Shown: one piece after another, positions 52,998-61,969 of the stretch
How the letters are laid out: each line of letters starts with the position of its first letter
Position numbering within the stretch: position 1 is the first letter of the stretch
DNA from: Fibrobacter sp.
GTDB lineage: Bacteria > Fibrobacterota > Fibrobacteria > Fibrobacterales > Fibrobacteraceae
Assembly (NCBI GenBank): GCA_017412605.1
Contig: JAFPWY010000010.1
Span: forward strand, 1-64,000
Direction of reading: 5' to 3'
DNA length: 64,000 nucleotides
Position numbers and translations under genes: made by a program
Notes under the pieces: model-generated
What the model was told of the DNA's origin: nothing
What the model saw: only the letters and a program-made list of their open reading frames with translations
Database searches by the model: none

Positions 52998-54845
52998 ATG
53001 CCCAAAAGTTTTGTGTGGTTAACTGCCGTGTGTTCTGTTTTTTTTTGCAGCCTGTGGTGATGACTCATCGTCCAATGCGACAGGAGACCTTTCTTATGTC
53101 GACGAGGACGGCGAAGAAATAACCGTTGATGTTTCTACGGGAAGTTTCAAGGATCCCCGTGACGGGACATCCTACAAGACCGTAACTGTCGGCGAAAAGA
53201 CATGGATGGCCGAGAACCTGACTTACTCGGAACAAGGCAGCAACTCCGAAGAAAAGTACGGCTGGGGCACCGCTCAGGTCGTCTGTCCCGAAGGATGGCA
53301 CTTGTCTCTACGGGAGGAATGGCAGGACCTTTTTGAGACACTTGAAAATGTTTACGGGGATTCCTCCGGATGGGCGCTCAAGTCGACAAGCGGCTGGGAC
53401 AACGACACGACCGACGGCGAGGTTGTCAGCGGCAACGGTGGGAACATTCTCGGATTCGACATCGAGCCTACGGGCATTTGCAGGGGTGGCGACTGTCGCT
53501 ATAAAGGAAGCATGGCTGGATTCTGGACCATGTCAAAGATGGATCGTGACGGCTACGCCAACTACATCCGTTTCGAAACGGATCCGGACTGGCATTCGGG
53601 CGAAATTTACCAGGACGCCAGGTTGCACGTTCGCTGCGTAAGCGACAAGAACACCATTTTCGAATCACTCGGCAAATGCACCCGAGAAAAAGAAGGGACC
53701 ATCGGCGAATACGATTCCACCTTCTACAAATGCTCCGATAAATTCTGGGTAAAGGCAAGCCTAGATGAAGCGTTGAACTATAAGTTCGGCACATGCGATT
53801 CTACACAAGAAGGGAAAGTGTACGAGTTGAACGATTCCGCCGCCATTTGCAGGGCGAGTTCCTACGGAGATACATACTCATGGGATACCGCCACCATGGA
53901 AGAAGCCCTGGGAGAATGTTCCGATAAAAATGTCAAGGAAATCAAAAAATACAACGGACAGAAATACGCCTGCCACATGCTGACCTCAAGCTGGTACAGC
54001 TGGGAAGAGGCCGGTGCAAACGACCTTCTTCCGGAATGCAAGCAAAGCATCGAATTTAAAATCGACTATTTCAACGACACCGCCTACATTTGCAAGGAAG
54101 GATTCAGCAGCTATACCTGGCAAATTGCCACCGAGGAAGAAGAAGCGAAAGGCAAGCTGGGCGAATGCACCAGCGCCATGCAAAACAAGGTGGAAAAAAC
54201 CAAGGCTGGAGATTTTGCATGCGTCGACAATTCCTGGAAGAAGATGAACCAGGTGGAACAAGAACTGGGCCTATGTTCAGAAGACAAGAAAGGGTCGCAG
54301 AAAACAACTAGCAATGGAACATTCATGGCCTAGAGCGAACCATAAACATCGTTGCATTCGACAGCGTTTTATGGACGGACATGCGTTATTTCGAAGGAGA
54401 CAGCCCTTCCGGTTTCTATCCGGCATCGCGTTCTGTTTGGGAGTCGATCATTCAGGCCTTGACGGAGAGAGACCAACTTGACGAACTGTATCTGGACAGA
54501 GATTCCAGCTATTATGGATTAAACGTGTTCAGCGGAGCCCAGCTGGGGTTTTTCTCTTTGGGCGAAGAACTTACCAATTGCCGCATGGAAACGGTCGACG
54601 GATACTCATGCCTAGCGGGCAAAGGCTGCAATCACAATTACAGGGAAGTGGTGGTATGCAAACAGGCCGCGATTACGCTATCTAGAGTGGACCCGGATAA
54701 CAAGACATACAAATTTGAAAATCTTGTCAAATGTAAAGGCTGGATTCCCACAGGTTCTTCCAAATGCACCGAAAAACCCAGATCCGACAAGTGCATAAAG
54801 AATTACGGCAAATCTGACGATGCTAAATCCGAAGATTCGGAGTAG
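52998..54845 (+). pseudogene. FISUMP lipoprotein gene interrupted by two frameshifts
   Basis: From the ATG at 52998 the frame encodes a signal peptide (MPKSFVWLTAVCSVFF) but stops after 20 codons. A run of nine T (53038-53046) shifts the frame. With eight T the product would continue ...VFFAACGDDSSS, a perfect lipobox. The following frame stays open to 54333 and encodes a FISUMP domain (FKDPRDGTSYKTVTVGEKTW, AENLTYSE, CPEGWHLSLREEW, HVRCVSDK). After it come about five 40-residue modules with paired cysteines. It stops at TFMA where a cysteine is expected. A one-base shift there restores a frame (ERTINIVAFDSVLWTDMRYFEG) that runs to 54845. It is either a decayed gene, a phase-variable gene with added damage, or a product of sequencing errors. 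Confidence 0.8.
53038..53046 (+). repeat. T9 homopolymer in the signal-peptide codons
   Basis: Nine T where eight would keep the lipoprotein in frame. Such tracts are classic slippage sites. Confidence 0.85.
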
Positions 54846-54856
54846 GGAAGGATATC

Positions 54857-54891
54857 TTGACGCTCCTTCGAATCGCATTTTGCTATCTTTG
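54857..54891 (+). promoter_or_regulatory. cysS promoter
   Basis: TTGACG (54857-54862) and TATCTTTG (54884-54891, exact TAnnTTTG) with a 21-base spacer. A perfect palindrome GGCGCATGTGCGCC (54901-54914) lies at the expected transcript start. Confidence 0.5.
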
Positions 54892-54934
54892 CGCTCGGTT
54901 GGCGCATGTGCGCCGCATTTAACCGGAGGCTAAA

Positions 54935-56389
54935 ATGGCTCTACAGTTCTACAACACCGCATCGCGCAAGAAAGAAGTATTCACTCTCCCCGAAGGCGTT
55001 CCCGCCGTGCGCATGTACTGTTGTGGCCCGACGGTGTACCATTTCGCCCACATCGGCAACCTCCGCACCTACATTTTTGAAGACTTCCTGGTCCGTACGC
55101 TTAAGTACTACGGCTACAAGGTGAACCACATCGTGAACATCACCGACGTGGGCCACTTGACCAGCGACGCGGACTCCGGCGACGACAAGATGGAAAAGGG
55201 CGCCGCCCGCGAAGGCAAGTCTGTGTGGGATATCGCGAAGTTCTACACCGACGCTTTCATGGCTGACTGGCACCGTTTGAACATCCAGGAACCGACCCGC
55301 TGGACGCCTGCTACGCAGCACATCCAGGAACAGATTGACTTGGTGAAGACCCTCGAAGAAAAGGGCTACACCTACCGCACTAGTGACGGCATCTACTTTG
55401 ATAGTCTCAAGTTCCCGCGCTATGCCGACTTCGCCCGCCTCGACGTGGAAAACCTCCGCAAGGGTAGCCGCATCGACATGGGCGAAAAGAAGAACGCCAC
55501 CGACTTCGCTCTGTGGAAGTTCAGCCCGAAGGACAAGAAGCGCGCCATGGAATGGGACAGCCCGTGGGGCGTTGGTTTCCCCGGCTGGCACATTGAATGT
55601 TCCGCTATGGCTATGAAGTACAATGGCCCGACGCTTGACATCCACTGCGGCGGTACGGACCACATCCGCGTGCACCACACGAACGAAATCGCCCAGAGCG
55701 AATGCGCGAACGGCGTTCAGTTTGCCCGCTTCTGGATGCACGGTGAGTTCCTGCGCACCGCAAGCGAAGAAAAGCTAGAAGACGGCACCACCGAGCAGAA
55801 GTTCGGCAAGATGAGCAAGTCCAGCGGCGAATTCCTGACGGTATCACTCCTGATGGACCGCGGCTTCAACCCGCTCGACTATCGCTTCTTCGCGATTGGC
55901 AGCCACTACCGCAACTACCTGAACTTCACGTGGGAAGCTCTGGAAGGCGCGAAGGAAGGCCTGAAGAGCCTGCACAAGAAGACGGACCCGCTGATTGGCA
56001 AGGCTACCGCTATCACTAGCGACGCCGCCAAGGCTTTCCAAAACGAATTCAAGGATGCCATCGGCGACGACCTGAACATGCCGCGTGCTCTCGGTATTAT
56101 GAACACGATGCTCAAGAGCGATATCGATGACGGCGAGAAGGCCGCCCTGGTGGCCGACTTCGACCAGATTTTCGGTTTGAAGCTCGATGAGCCTCGCGAA
56201 GAATACGCCAAGAAGGGTGCGAACGACGGCGTAGATGTCGCAAAGATCGAAGCGCTGATTGCAGCTCGTAAGGAAGCCCGTGCCAACAAGAACTGGGCCG
56301 AAAGTGACCGCATCCGCGATGAACTCGCCGCGATGAACGTGGTCATCAAGGACTCCAAGGAAGGCACGACCTGGGAGATAAAAGGTTAG
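54935..56389 (+). CDS. cysS: Cysteinyl-tRNA synthetase
   Basis: 484 residues with CGGAGG upstream of the ATG. The HIGH motif is FAHIGN (residues 37-42) and the KMSKS motif is GKMSKSSG near residue 290. Zinc ligands include Cys30 in YCCGPTVY, the Cys in GWHIECSAM and the His/Glu in RVHHTNEIAQ. The C-terminal DALR-type helical domain ends in NKNWAESDRIRDELAAMNV. It charges tRNA-Cys. It has its own promoter and is followed by an intergenic repeat and a terminator. Confidence 0.96.
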   Translation: MALQFYNTASRKKEVFTLPEGVPAVRMYCCGPTVYHFAHIGNLRTYIFEDFLVRTLKYYGYKVNHIVNITDVGHLTSDADSGDDKMEKGAAREGKSVWDIAKFYTDAFMADWHRLNIQEPTRWTPATQHIQEQIDLVKTLEEKGYTYRTSDGIYFDSLKFPRYADFARLDVENLRKGSRIDMGEKKNATDFALWKFSPKDKKRAMEWDSPWGVGFPGWHIECSAMAMKYNGPTLDIHCGGTDHIRVHHTNEIAQSECANGVQFARFWMHGEFLRTASEEKLEDGTTEQKFGKMSKSSGEFLTVSLLMDRGFNPLDYRFFAIGSHYRNYLNFTWEALEGAKEGLKSLHKKTDPLIGKATAITSDAAKAFQNEFKDAIGDDLNMPRALGIMNTMLKSDIDDGEKAALVADFDQIFGLKLDEPREEYAKKGANDGVDVAKIEALIAARKEARANKNWAESDRIRDELAAMNVVIKDSKEGTTWEIKG

Positions 56390-56432
56390 AGACTAGAATC
56401 TAGGGACTAGGCTCTAGAGTCTAGAAACTTGA
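56387..56432. repeat. Intergenic TAG-word repeat
   Basis: TTAGAGACTAGAATCTAGGG, then ACTAGGCTCTAGAGTCTAGA. It begins at the cysS stop codon and is of the same family as at 3.5, 42.3, 62.9 and 63.9 kb. Confidence 0.6.
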
Positions 56433-56440
56433 ATCTGTAC

Positions 56441-56479
56441 AAAAAAAGATGAGGCCTTGAATCGGGCCTCATCTTTTTT
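56441..56479. terminator. Bidirectional terminator between cysS and a lipoprotein gene
   Basis: AAAAAAGATGAGGCC, TTGAATC, GGGCCTCATCTTTTTT between convergent genes. Confidence 0.88.
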
Positions 56480-56504
56480 GCTTTTGAAAGATTTTGAAGG
56501 CTAA

Positions 56505-58001
56505 TTATTCGTCCAACTCTTCGTCTTCTTCGTCTTCTTCGTCATCACCTTCGTCTTCTTCTTCAATTTCTTCAGGTTCTTCATCCTTGATTTCAGGGAT
56601 GGTCCAGGTGGCGACCTTTGCTTTCGCTACGCTCGGTTCACCAGCTCCGTTATACGGAAGAACGATGAACGAGACCTTGGACACCGAGGAGTCCTTGACG
56701 AACGACAGGGTGCTGATGCTGCGAGTGAAAACGGAGTCTTCAGAGGCCGTTTGAGAGAAGAAGATGAAGTCGTCCATGGCATCCGTCTTATAGTAGATGT
56801 TGTAGCCGGCGATGTCCTTGGCGCTTGTGTTTGGCTTCCAGGTCAGCTTCAGGTAGCCGTTGTATTCGAAGTTGTACAGGTTGCTGTAATTGTCGTCGTA
56901 TGCAGATTCGTCCAGCTTGACCTTGAGCTCAGAAACATTCTTCGGAATGGCAACGGAGCCGACGGAGAAGGACTTGGAAACCGTGATACGGACACCGTCC
57001 TTGCTGTACACTTCGCCTTCGACGGTATAGGAGTCGTTGGTGGTCCAGCTTTCAGAGAGCGGGGCGATGGTGACGGTCTTCTTGTCCTTGCTCAAGGTGG
57101 CAACCGTCAAGACCTTGCTGGAACCTTTCTTCACGACCCAGAAGCCTTCGATGGAGTCCTTGTCCAGTTCGGTGGAGAAACCGAATTCGAGATCCGTGGA
57201 ATCATCGATAGCGTCAAGGTTGGAGTTGAGGAGCTTCGGAATTTCGCCGTCGGCAACCATGGTGATTTCGTCCATGTTCTTGATGGAGCCGGCACGGGAG
57301 CCGCTTGCGCTGACGTAGCCAGCAGAGCGGTAATACTTCGAGTCAATCTTGGACTGAAGCACGTCGACATAGAAATTGACCAGTTCGGCGACGTTGGTGA
57401 ATTCGTATTCACCCTTGTCGTTTGTTGTGGCGAAGACTTCGGACGGATAGATGGTGAATTCCGGATCCGGAGCTGCGGCGCTGCTTTCGCTCTTCATCAG
57501 ACCGTAATCGTCATCGCTAACGTCAGCGGCCTTTGTGGAACCGGAATAGGACAAGACGACCTTGACCTTTTCTGCCGGGATGAGGTTGCCCGTCGTGCGG
57601 TCACGATAGTAGACTTTACCCTTGACAGTCACGTCGGCCTTGTAGAGAGGAACCGTCAGGAGAACGTCCGGGACGCGGGACACGTCGTTTGCGCCCATTT
57701 CGACAACGGAAACGGTGGCGCGGGTTGTGGAGTAGCCCTTCTTGGAAATGTCAAAGACGTAGGCACCGATATCATTCTTCGTGTAGGAAACGAAGCCATT
57801 CTTGTCCGTGTAGCTGGATTCGTCTTCGAACTGGGGCTTGACCTTTGCAGAGTCAAGGGCTTCGTTCGAGCTACCGTCCAAAACGGAAACGGTGATTGTA
57901 GCTTTGGACTTGGCCTCGTCGAATGAGTTGACGACGGTGTTGTCCGAACAGCCGACCACCAGAGCGATGGCGGATGCGGAGAGGAGGAGTTCTTTTTTCA
58001 T
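56505..58001 (-). CDS. Multidomain lipoprotein with Ig-like and FN3-like domains and acidic tail
   Basis: 498 residues. Lipobox VVGC. Residues about 33-110 resemble a carboxypeptidase-regulatory domain (VSVLDGSSNEALDSAKVKP); about 120-250 resembles a second one. About 260-350 looks like a Big_5/SbsA Ig fold (SNLDAIDDSTDLEFGFSTELD, TVEGEVYSKDG), and about 355-470 like fibronectin III (GYLKLTWKPNTSAKDIAGYNIYYKT). The last 30 residues are almost all Glu and Asp. No catalytic motif. Likely a surface protein; the acidic tail may bind calcium, which is inference. Confidence 0.8.
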   Translation of the reverse strand: MKKELLLSASAIALVVGCSDNTVVNSFDEAKSKATITVSVLDGSSNEALDSAKVKPQFEDESSYTDKNGFVSYTKNDIGAYVFDISKKGYSTTRATVSVVEMGANDVSRVPDVLLTVPLYKADVTVKGKVYYRDRTTGNLIPAEKVKVVLSYSGSTKAADVSDDDYGLMKSESSAAAPDPEFTIYPSEVFATTNDKGEYEFTNVAELVNFYVDVLQSKIDSKYYRSAGYVSASGSRAGSIKNMDEITMVADGEIPKLLNSNLDAIDDSTDLEFGFSTELDKDSIEGFWVVKKGSSKVLTVATLSKDKKTVTIAPLSESWTTNDSYTVEGEVYSKDGVRITVSKSFSVGSVAIPKNVSELKVKLDESAYDDNYSNLYNFEYNGYLKLTWKPNTSAKDIAGYNIYYKTDAMDDFIFFSQTASEDSVFTRSISTLSFVKDSSVSKVSFIVLPYNGAGEPSVAKAKVATWTIPEIKDEEPEEIEEEDEGDDEEDEEDEELDE

Positions 58002-58151
58002 GTTTACCTTGCCTTTTTGGGGTCAAACAGATGTTACAATTATATGTCTGAAAAATAGTTATTTTTTTTGAAAAGTACTGTTTCCCCTGCCAGACCCCCT
58101 TTTTTGCTCATTTTTCCGTTGTAATTTCCCCTTTTTTCTACATTCTGCTGC

Positions 58152-58805
58152 ATGAAGGTCAAGCAATTCGTTTTTAACCCCTTCGGTGTAAACGCCTACG
58201 TATTGAGCAATGATACGGGGGATTCCATACTGATAGATCCCAGTGCGAGCAACGAACGGGAACGTTCCGTTTTGGCCGCCTATATAAAAGATGCCGGTCT
58301 CAAGGTTTGTCGTGTGCTGAATACACACTTGCACCTGGATCATGTTCTAGGCAACGCTTTCGTAGAACGCACCTTTGGCGTGAAGGCGGAGGCCCACGAG
58401 GCCGACACGTTCCTGTTGGACTTGCAGACGGAGCAGGGAAACATGTTTGGCTTGCCTTTCGACGATCCGGCTCCCGCGTTGGGCGGCTGTCTAGTTGATG
58501 GTGATATTGTCGAGGTGCCGGGAATCAAGTTGCGCGTAATTCATGTGCCGGGACATTCTCCCGGAGGTCTCGCCTTTTATTGCGAAAACACCGGCGATAA
58601 ATCAAGTGAAGAGGATGCTCCGGCATTGTTCTCGGGCGACATTCTCTTTGCAGGCAGCATGGGCCGTTCCGATCTTTTTGGTGGTGACGGCAGGGCTCTT
58701 GTAAGCGGTATCAAGTCCAAGATTCTGACGCTTCCCGGAAATACAGTTGTGCTCCCGGGCCACGGTCCGTTCACGACAGTTGCCGACGAAAAGATGTGGT
58801 TCTAA
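58152..58805 (+). CDS. Metallo-beta-lactamase-fold hydrolase (glyoxalase II-like)
   Basis: 217 residues. THLHLDHVLG supplies the zinc motif HxHxDH; further ligands are the His in HVPGHSPGG, the Asp in LFSGDILFAGS and the His in LPGHGPFT. The arrangement is that of small hydroxyacylglutathione hydrolase-like proteins, with cytoplasmic thioesterase activity likely but the substrate unknown. The next gene begins six bases after the stop. Confidence 0.9.
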   Translation: MKVKQFVFNPFGVNAYVLSNDTGDSILIDPSASNERERSVLAAYIKDAGLKVCRVLNTHLHLDHVLGNAFVERTFGVKAEAHEADTFLLDLQTEQGNMFGLPFDDPAPALGGCLVDGDIVEVPGIKLRVIHVPGHSPGGLAFYCENTGDKSSEEDAPALFSGDILFAGSMGRSDLFGGDGRALVSGIKSKILTLPGNTVVLPGHGPFTTVADEKMWF

Positions 58806-58811
58806 GAAACG

Positions 58812-59933
58812 ATGGGCGACGGAAGTCAGAGAATAGGCTGGATTGACGAATTCAAGGGATTCGTGCTGTTGCTCGTTTGCCTTTATCACGTGGAGCAGTC
58901 CTTCCCGTGTGCGTCCATGGGAATGCTCCACCTGAGCGCTCTCCGCATGTCCGCATTCTTCTTCATTTCGGGAGTGCTGTTCAGTACACGTCGTTTTCGC
59001 AATTTCGGGAGCTACGCAGGCCATAAGACTAAGGTGCTCCTCTGGCCGTATGTTGCGCTGTCCTTGCTGTTCATGCTGCTCGATCCGGTAATCTATAACT
59101 TTGACCTGTTCCCGAAGGCCCCGCGCATGACAATCATGAACATCCGTCCGGAAATAGCGAATGTCAAGGATTATATCGGCTGGAATGCCGCGAAGATTTT
59201 CGTGGCCGGAAAGTCTTCTATCGGTTCGGGTCCGCTGTGGTTCGTGTTCACGCTCTATTCCGTGAGTTTGCTCTTTTACCTTGTGCAGCGTGTCTTGAGT
59301 AGGGTGGGGAAAGCGTCTTCGTTTGCCGTTGCCGCGTTTGCCTTGGTGAGCCTTGTTTCCGGATGGCTGATGTTCAAGAACCACATACGCCTTCCGCTGG
59401 GGATTGAGCGCGACCTCACCGTGGCATTCTTCTTTGCTTGTGGTTGGCTGTGCAAACCGGTCATAAAGAAGGCCGGAAAGTTGCGAGGCGCCGTTGTCGC
59501 TGCGGTTGCTGTCGTTAGCCTTGCGCTCTATGCCTTTTTCGAAGTCCCTGATCCGAATTTCAGCATCATGAACAATGTGCTTGGGAAGAGCTTCCCTGTT
59601 TTTTTGGCCAGTTCCGTTTTCGGCATCGTGGGACTTGTGGCGGTGTTCCTGCTCGCAAGCCGGATTCCCGGGGTGGCGCCTGTGCGCATATTCAAGGGAA
59701 TCCTTCGCAACATCTCGCGGAACGCTCTGGTCATTCTCGCTGTCCACTGGTGGGTTTTGCTTGTGATGCGGCTCCTGTTCAAGCCTGAATTCAACAGGCC
59801 AGGCATCGCCTACCTTTCGATACCGGTTGTCGCTTTGATCGTGATAGCCGCTATCCCGCTATTCCGCTGCAAACTGTATAAGTTGCTGGGCAAGGAACGC
59901 ATCAGCGTGAAGGAAAGCTTGAGCCTTAAATAG
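58812..59933 (+). CDS. Acyltransferase 3 family membrane protein
   Basis: 373 residues with about ten hydrophobic helices. RIGWIDEFKGFVLLLVCLYHVEQSF matches the family N-terminus (D-x-x-KG ... H), and FFFISGVLFSTRRF is the second conserved block. Such proteins O-acylate surface sugars or exported glycans. The specific substrate cannot be told. It is in a two-gene unit with the MBL hydrolase. Confidence 0.88.
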   Translation: MGDGSQRIGWIDEFKGFVLLLVCLYHVEQSFPCASMGMLHLSALRMSAFFFISGVLFSTRRFRNFGSYAGHKTKVLLWPYVALSLLFMLLDPVIYNFDLFPKAPRMTIMNIRPEIANVKDYIGWNAAKIFVAGKSSIGSGPLWFVFTLYSVSLLFYLVQRVLSRVGKASSFAVAAFALVSLVSGWLMFKNHIRLPLGIERDLTVAFFFACGWLCKPVIKKAGKLRGAVVAAVAVVSLALYAFFEVPDPNFSIMNNVLGKSFPVFLASSVFGIVGLVAVFLLASRIPGVAPVRIFKGILRNISRNALVILAVHWWVLLVMRLLFKPEFNRPGIAYLSIPVVALIVIAAIPLFRCKLYKLLGKERISVKESLSLK

Positions 59934-59950
59934 ATGGAGCGTTTGCGGGG

Positions 59951-60217
59951 TTACAAGTAAACTTTGACAGGCCGAGTAATCTCGGCTTGTTCCTTTTTCT
60001 TCGGAACGTAGATCTTTATGGCGTACACGTTCTGTTCCGTTTCGGCGACAATATCGCCTTCTTGCAGGTCCTCGTAGATGTCGATTTCTATTTCCACGCC
60101 ATCGCGGGCGATGCAGCGGATGGAATGCGCGGAAAGTTCTTCGCGCAGGAGCGGGACGTCGACAACCTTCTTGTAGGTTCCGTGATGCGTTGTTCCAAGG
60201 ATTCTATTGCAAAGCAT
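59951..60217 (-). CDS. Small protein resembling the UreE N-terminal domain
   Basis: 88 residues. VPLLREELSAHSIRCIARDGVEIEIDIYEDLQEGDIVAETEQNVYAIKI follows the beta pattern of the UreE N-terminal domain (R-x-R ... DG ... GD), but there is no metal-binding C-terminal domain and no urease gene nearby. It may be an unrelated small beta protein. It is convergent with the acyltransferase gene and lies downstream of the GH16 gene on the same strand. Confidence 0.5.
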   Translation of the reverse strand: MLCNRILGTTHHGTYKKVVDVPLLREELSAHSIRCIARDGVEIEIDIYEDLQEGDIVAETEQNVYAIKIYVPKKKEQAEITRPVKVYL

Positions 60218-60243
60218 GGGCTGAATATAAAAAAGACGGTGAA

Positions 60244-61365
60244 TTAGTGTTGGGTTGATTCAGGATAGATCCGGATGTAGTCTACGAGCATCTCGTTGGG
60301 GAACTGCGAGTCGTCAATCTCGAATCCGGGCCAGTTGCCGCCCACCGCGACATTCAGCAGCAGGAAGAAAGGCTTATGGAATGCTTCGGTTCCGCCGGCG
60401 TTGTCTTCAATGGACATTTCGTGATACTTGAAGTCGTCGACATACATGGCGATGAGTTTTTCGTCCCAAGTGAGTTTGTACGTGTGGAACTCGGTGATGT
60501 TCAGTTTCTTTTTCGCTCCATGGAAATCACTTGTGTTGTTGCCGTAATTGGCATGCTGCCCTTCGTATTGCCAGTGGTGGGTGCCGTAGACAATGCTCTC
60601 GTCGTTGATGGATTCGATGATATCGATTTCTCCGCAGGCGGGCCAACTCACTTTATCAATGTTTTCTCCGAGCATCCAGAAAGCTGGCCAGATTCCCTTA
60701 CCTACGGGGAGCGCGATGCGGGCCTCGACTGTACCGTAGGTGAATGTGAACTTGCCCTTGGTTATCATGCGTGCCGAAGTGTAGCCGGAGCCTTCGTAGT
60801 CTTCCTTGTTGGCGCGGATGTGGAGGATGCCGTCTTGCACGTAGGCGTTTTCTTTGCGCCCGGTGTAGTATTCTTTTTCGTTGTTGCCCCAGCCGCTACT
60901 GCCTGTGCCGATTTCGAATGTCCACTTGGAAGTGTCGATGGCGCTGCCGTCGAATTCATCATTCCAGAGGTAAGGCGATTCGCTTGAACTGCCTGGGATG
61001 GCGGAGGAACTGCTCGGAACGGCTAGGGAACTGGAAGAGGAAACCGCCGTTGAATCGTCATGGCGGCCTTGATCCGCCTTTTCGCTGCTGGAAGATTCCT
61101 GCGCGACGGTGCTGCTGGAAAGCGTGTCGTTGCGAGGCGTCGAGGACAGAGCCTGCTGCGAGCTTGACGAAGTGGAATCCGTCTCTTTAAAACTAGAGGA
61201 TTCGATGACGTCTGAAGAAGAACTGCTTGAGTCAACGATTTCGATGGGCTCTTCGCAAATAGTTTCACTGTCTCCGCAAGCAACAAGAACTCCTGCGACG
61301 GCAAATGCCGTGGCCAGTTTTGCCGTGAAAAATGCGGATGTGTGCAGGAACTTCTTGTTGCCCAT
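60244..61365 (-). CDS. GH16 beta-glucanase (laminarinase/lichenase type) lipoprotein
   Basis: 373 residues. The signal peptide has lipobox VLVAC (cysteine near residue 30). A long Ser-rich linker spans about 45-130. The GH16 domain (about 132-370) has catalytic motif GEIDIIE with Glu246, Asp248 and Glu251; the extra residue makes it the beta-1,3-glucanase-like branch rather than classic lichenase EIDIEF. WPAFWMLGEN and FFLLLNVAVGGNWPG are conserved. It cleaves beta-1,3 or mixed-linkage glucans at the cell surface. It is read with ybaK, nine bases upstream. Confidence 0.92.
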   Translation of the reverse strand: MGNKKFLHTSAFFTAKLATAFAVAGVLVACGDSETICEEPIEIVDSSSSSSDVIESSSFKETDSTSSSSQQALSSTPRNDTLSSSTVAQESSSSEKADQGRHDDSTAVSSSSSLAVPSSSSAIPGSSSESPYLWNDEFDGSAIDTSKWTFEIGTGSSGWGNNEKEYYTGRKENAYVQDGILHIRANKEDYEGSGYTSARMITKGKFTFTYGTVEARIALPVGKGIWPAFWMLGENIDKVSWPACGEIDIIESINDESIVYGTHHWQYEGQHANYGNNTSDFHGAKKKLNITEFHTYKLTWDEKLIAMYVDDFKYHEMSIEDNAGGTEAFHKPFFLLLNVAVGGNWPGFEIDDSQFPNEMLVDYIRIYPESTQH

Positions 61366-61374
61366 GGAAACCTC

Positions 61375-61875
61375 TTAATCTACAGGGGCTTCGGGCGGGA
61401 CTCTAGCAATCACGCCGATGGTCGCGCGGGTCGCCTTCACCAGGTCGGCGGGCGCTACCTTCAGCTGCAAACCACGTTCTCCGGCACTTACGTAGATGAA
61501 CGGAAACTGCATCGCCGTCTCGTGAATGAAAATGGGGAAGTTCTTCTTGAGACCGAGCGGGCTGCAACCGCCGCGGATGTAGCCGGTGAGCGGGGTCAAG
61601 TCCTTGAGCGGGACGGTATCGATTTTCTTGTTGCCACTGACCTTGGCAGCGCCTTTCAGGTCGACTTCAAGGTTGCCGGGAACCACGCACACGAGGTAAC
61701 CGATTTTGTCGCCGTGAACAAGGATGGTCTTGAAAACTTGATTGATGTCTTCGCCCAGGCTATCGGCCACATGCTGTGCACCGAGGTCGTTCTCGTCGAC
61801 CTTGTAGGGGATAAGTTCGTAAGAAATTTTCTGGCGGTCGAGAATTCGAGCCGCATTTGTCTTCTTGATATCCAT
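61375..61875 (-). CDS. ybaK: Cys-tRNA(Pro)/Cys-tRNA(Cys) deacylase YbaK/EbsC
   Basis: 166 residues, full length. NAARILDRQKISYELIPY at the N-terminus, VFKTILVHGDKIGYLVCVVPGN, the catalytic Lys in AAKVSGNKKI, and GYIRGGCSPLGLKKNFPIFI are typical YbaK features. It hydrolyses mischarged Cys-tRNA(Pro). AAAGGA is upstream. It is the first gene of a transcript that continues into the GH16 gene. Confidence 0.94.
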   Translation of the reverse strand: MDIKKTNAARILDRQKISYELIPYKVDENDLGAQHVADSLGEDINQVFKTILVHGDKIGYLVCVVPGNLEVDLKGAAKVSGNKKIDTVPLKDLTPLTGYIRGGCSPLGLKKNFPIFIHETAMQFPFIYVSAGERGLQLKVAPADLVKATRATIGVIARVPPEAPVD

Positions 61876-61891
61876 AAATAGTCCTTTGCGG

Positions 61892-61899
61892 TAAATATA
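61892..61899 (-). promoter_or_regulatory. Likely ybaK -7 element
   Basis: TATATTTA on the minus strand, 16 bases before the ATG, with AAAGGA between. No clear -33 partner. Confidence 0.4.
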
Positions 61900-61969
61900 C
61901 TTTAAATGACGAATGCAGAATAGCGATGGTACGTGCTTCTTCCATTTTCTATATTGTCAGCGCAACGCA

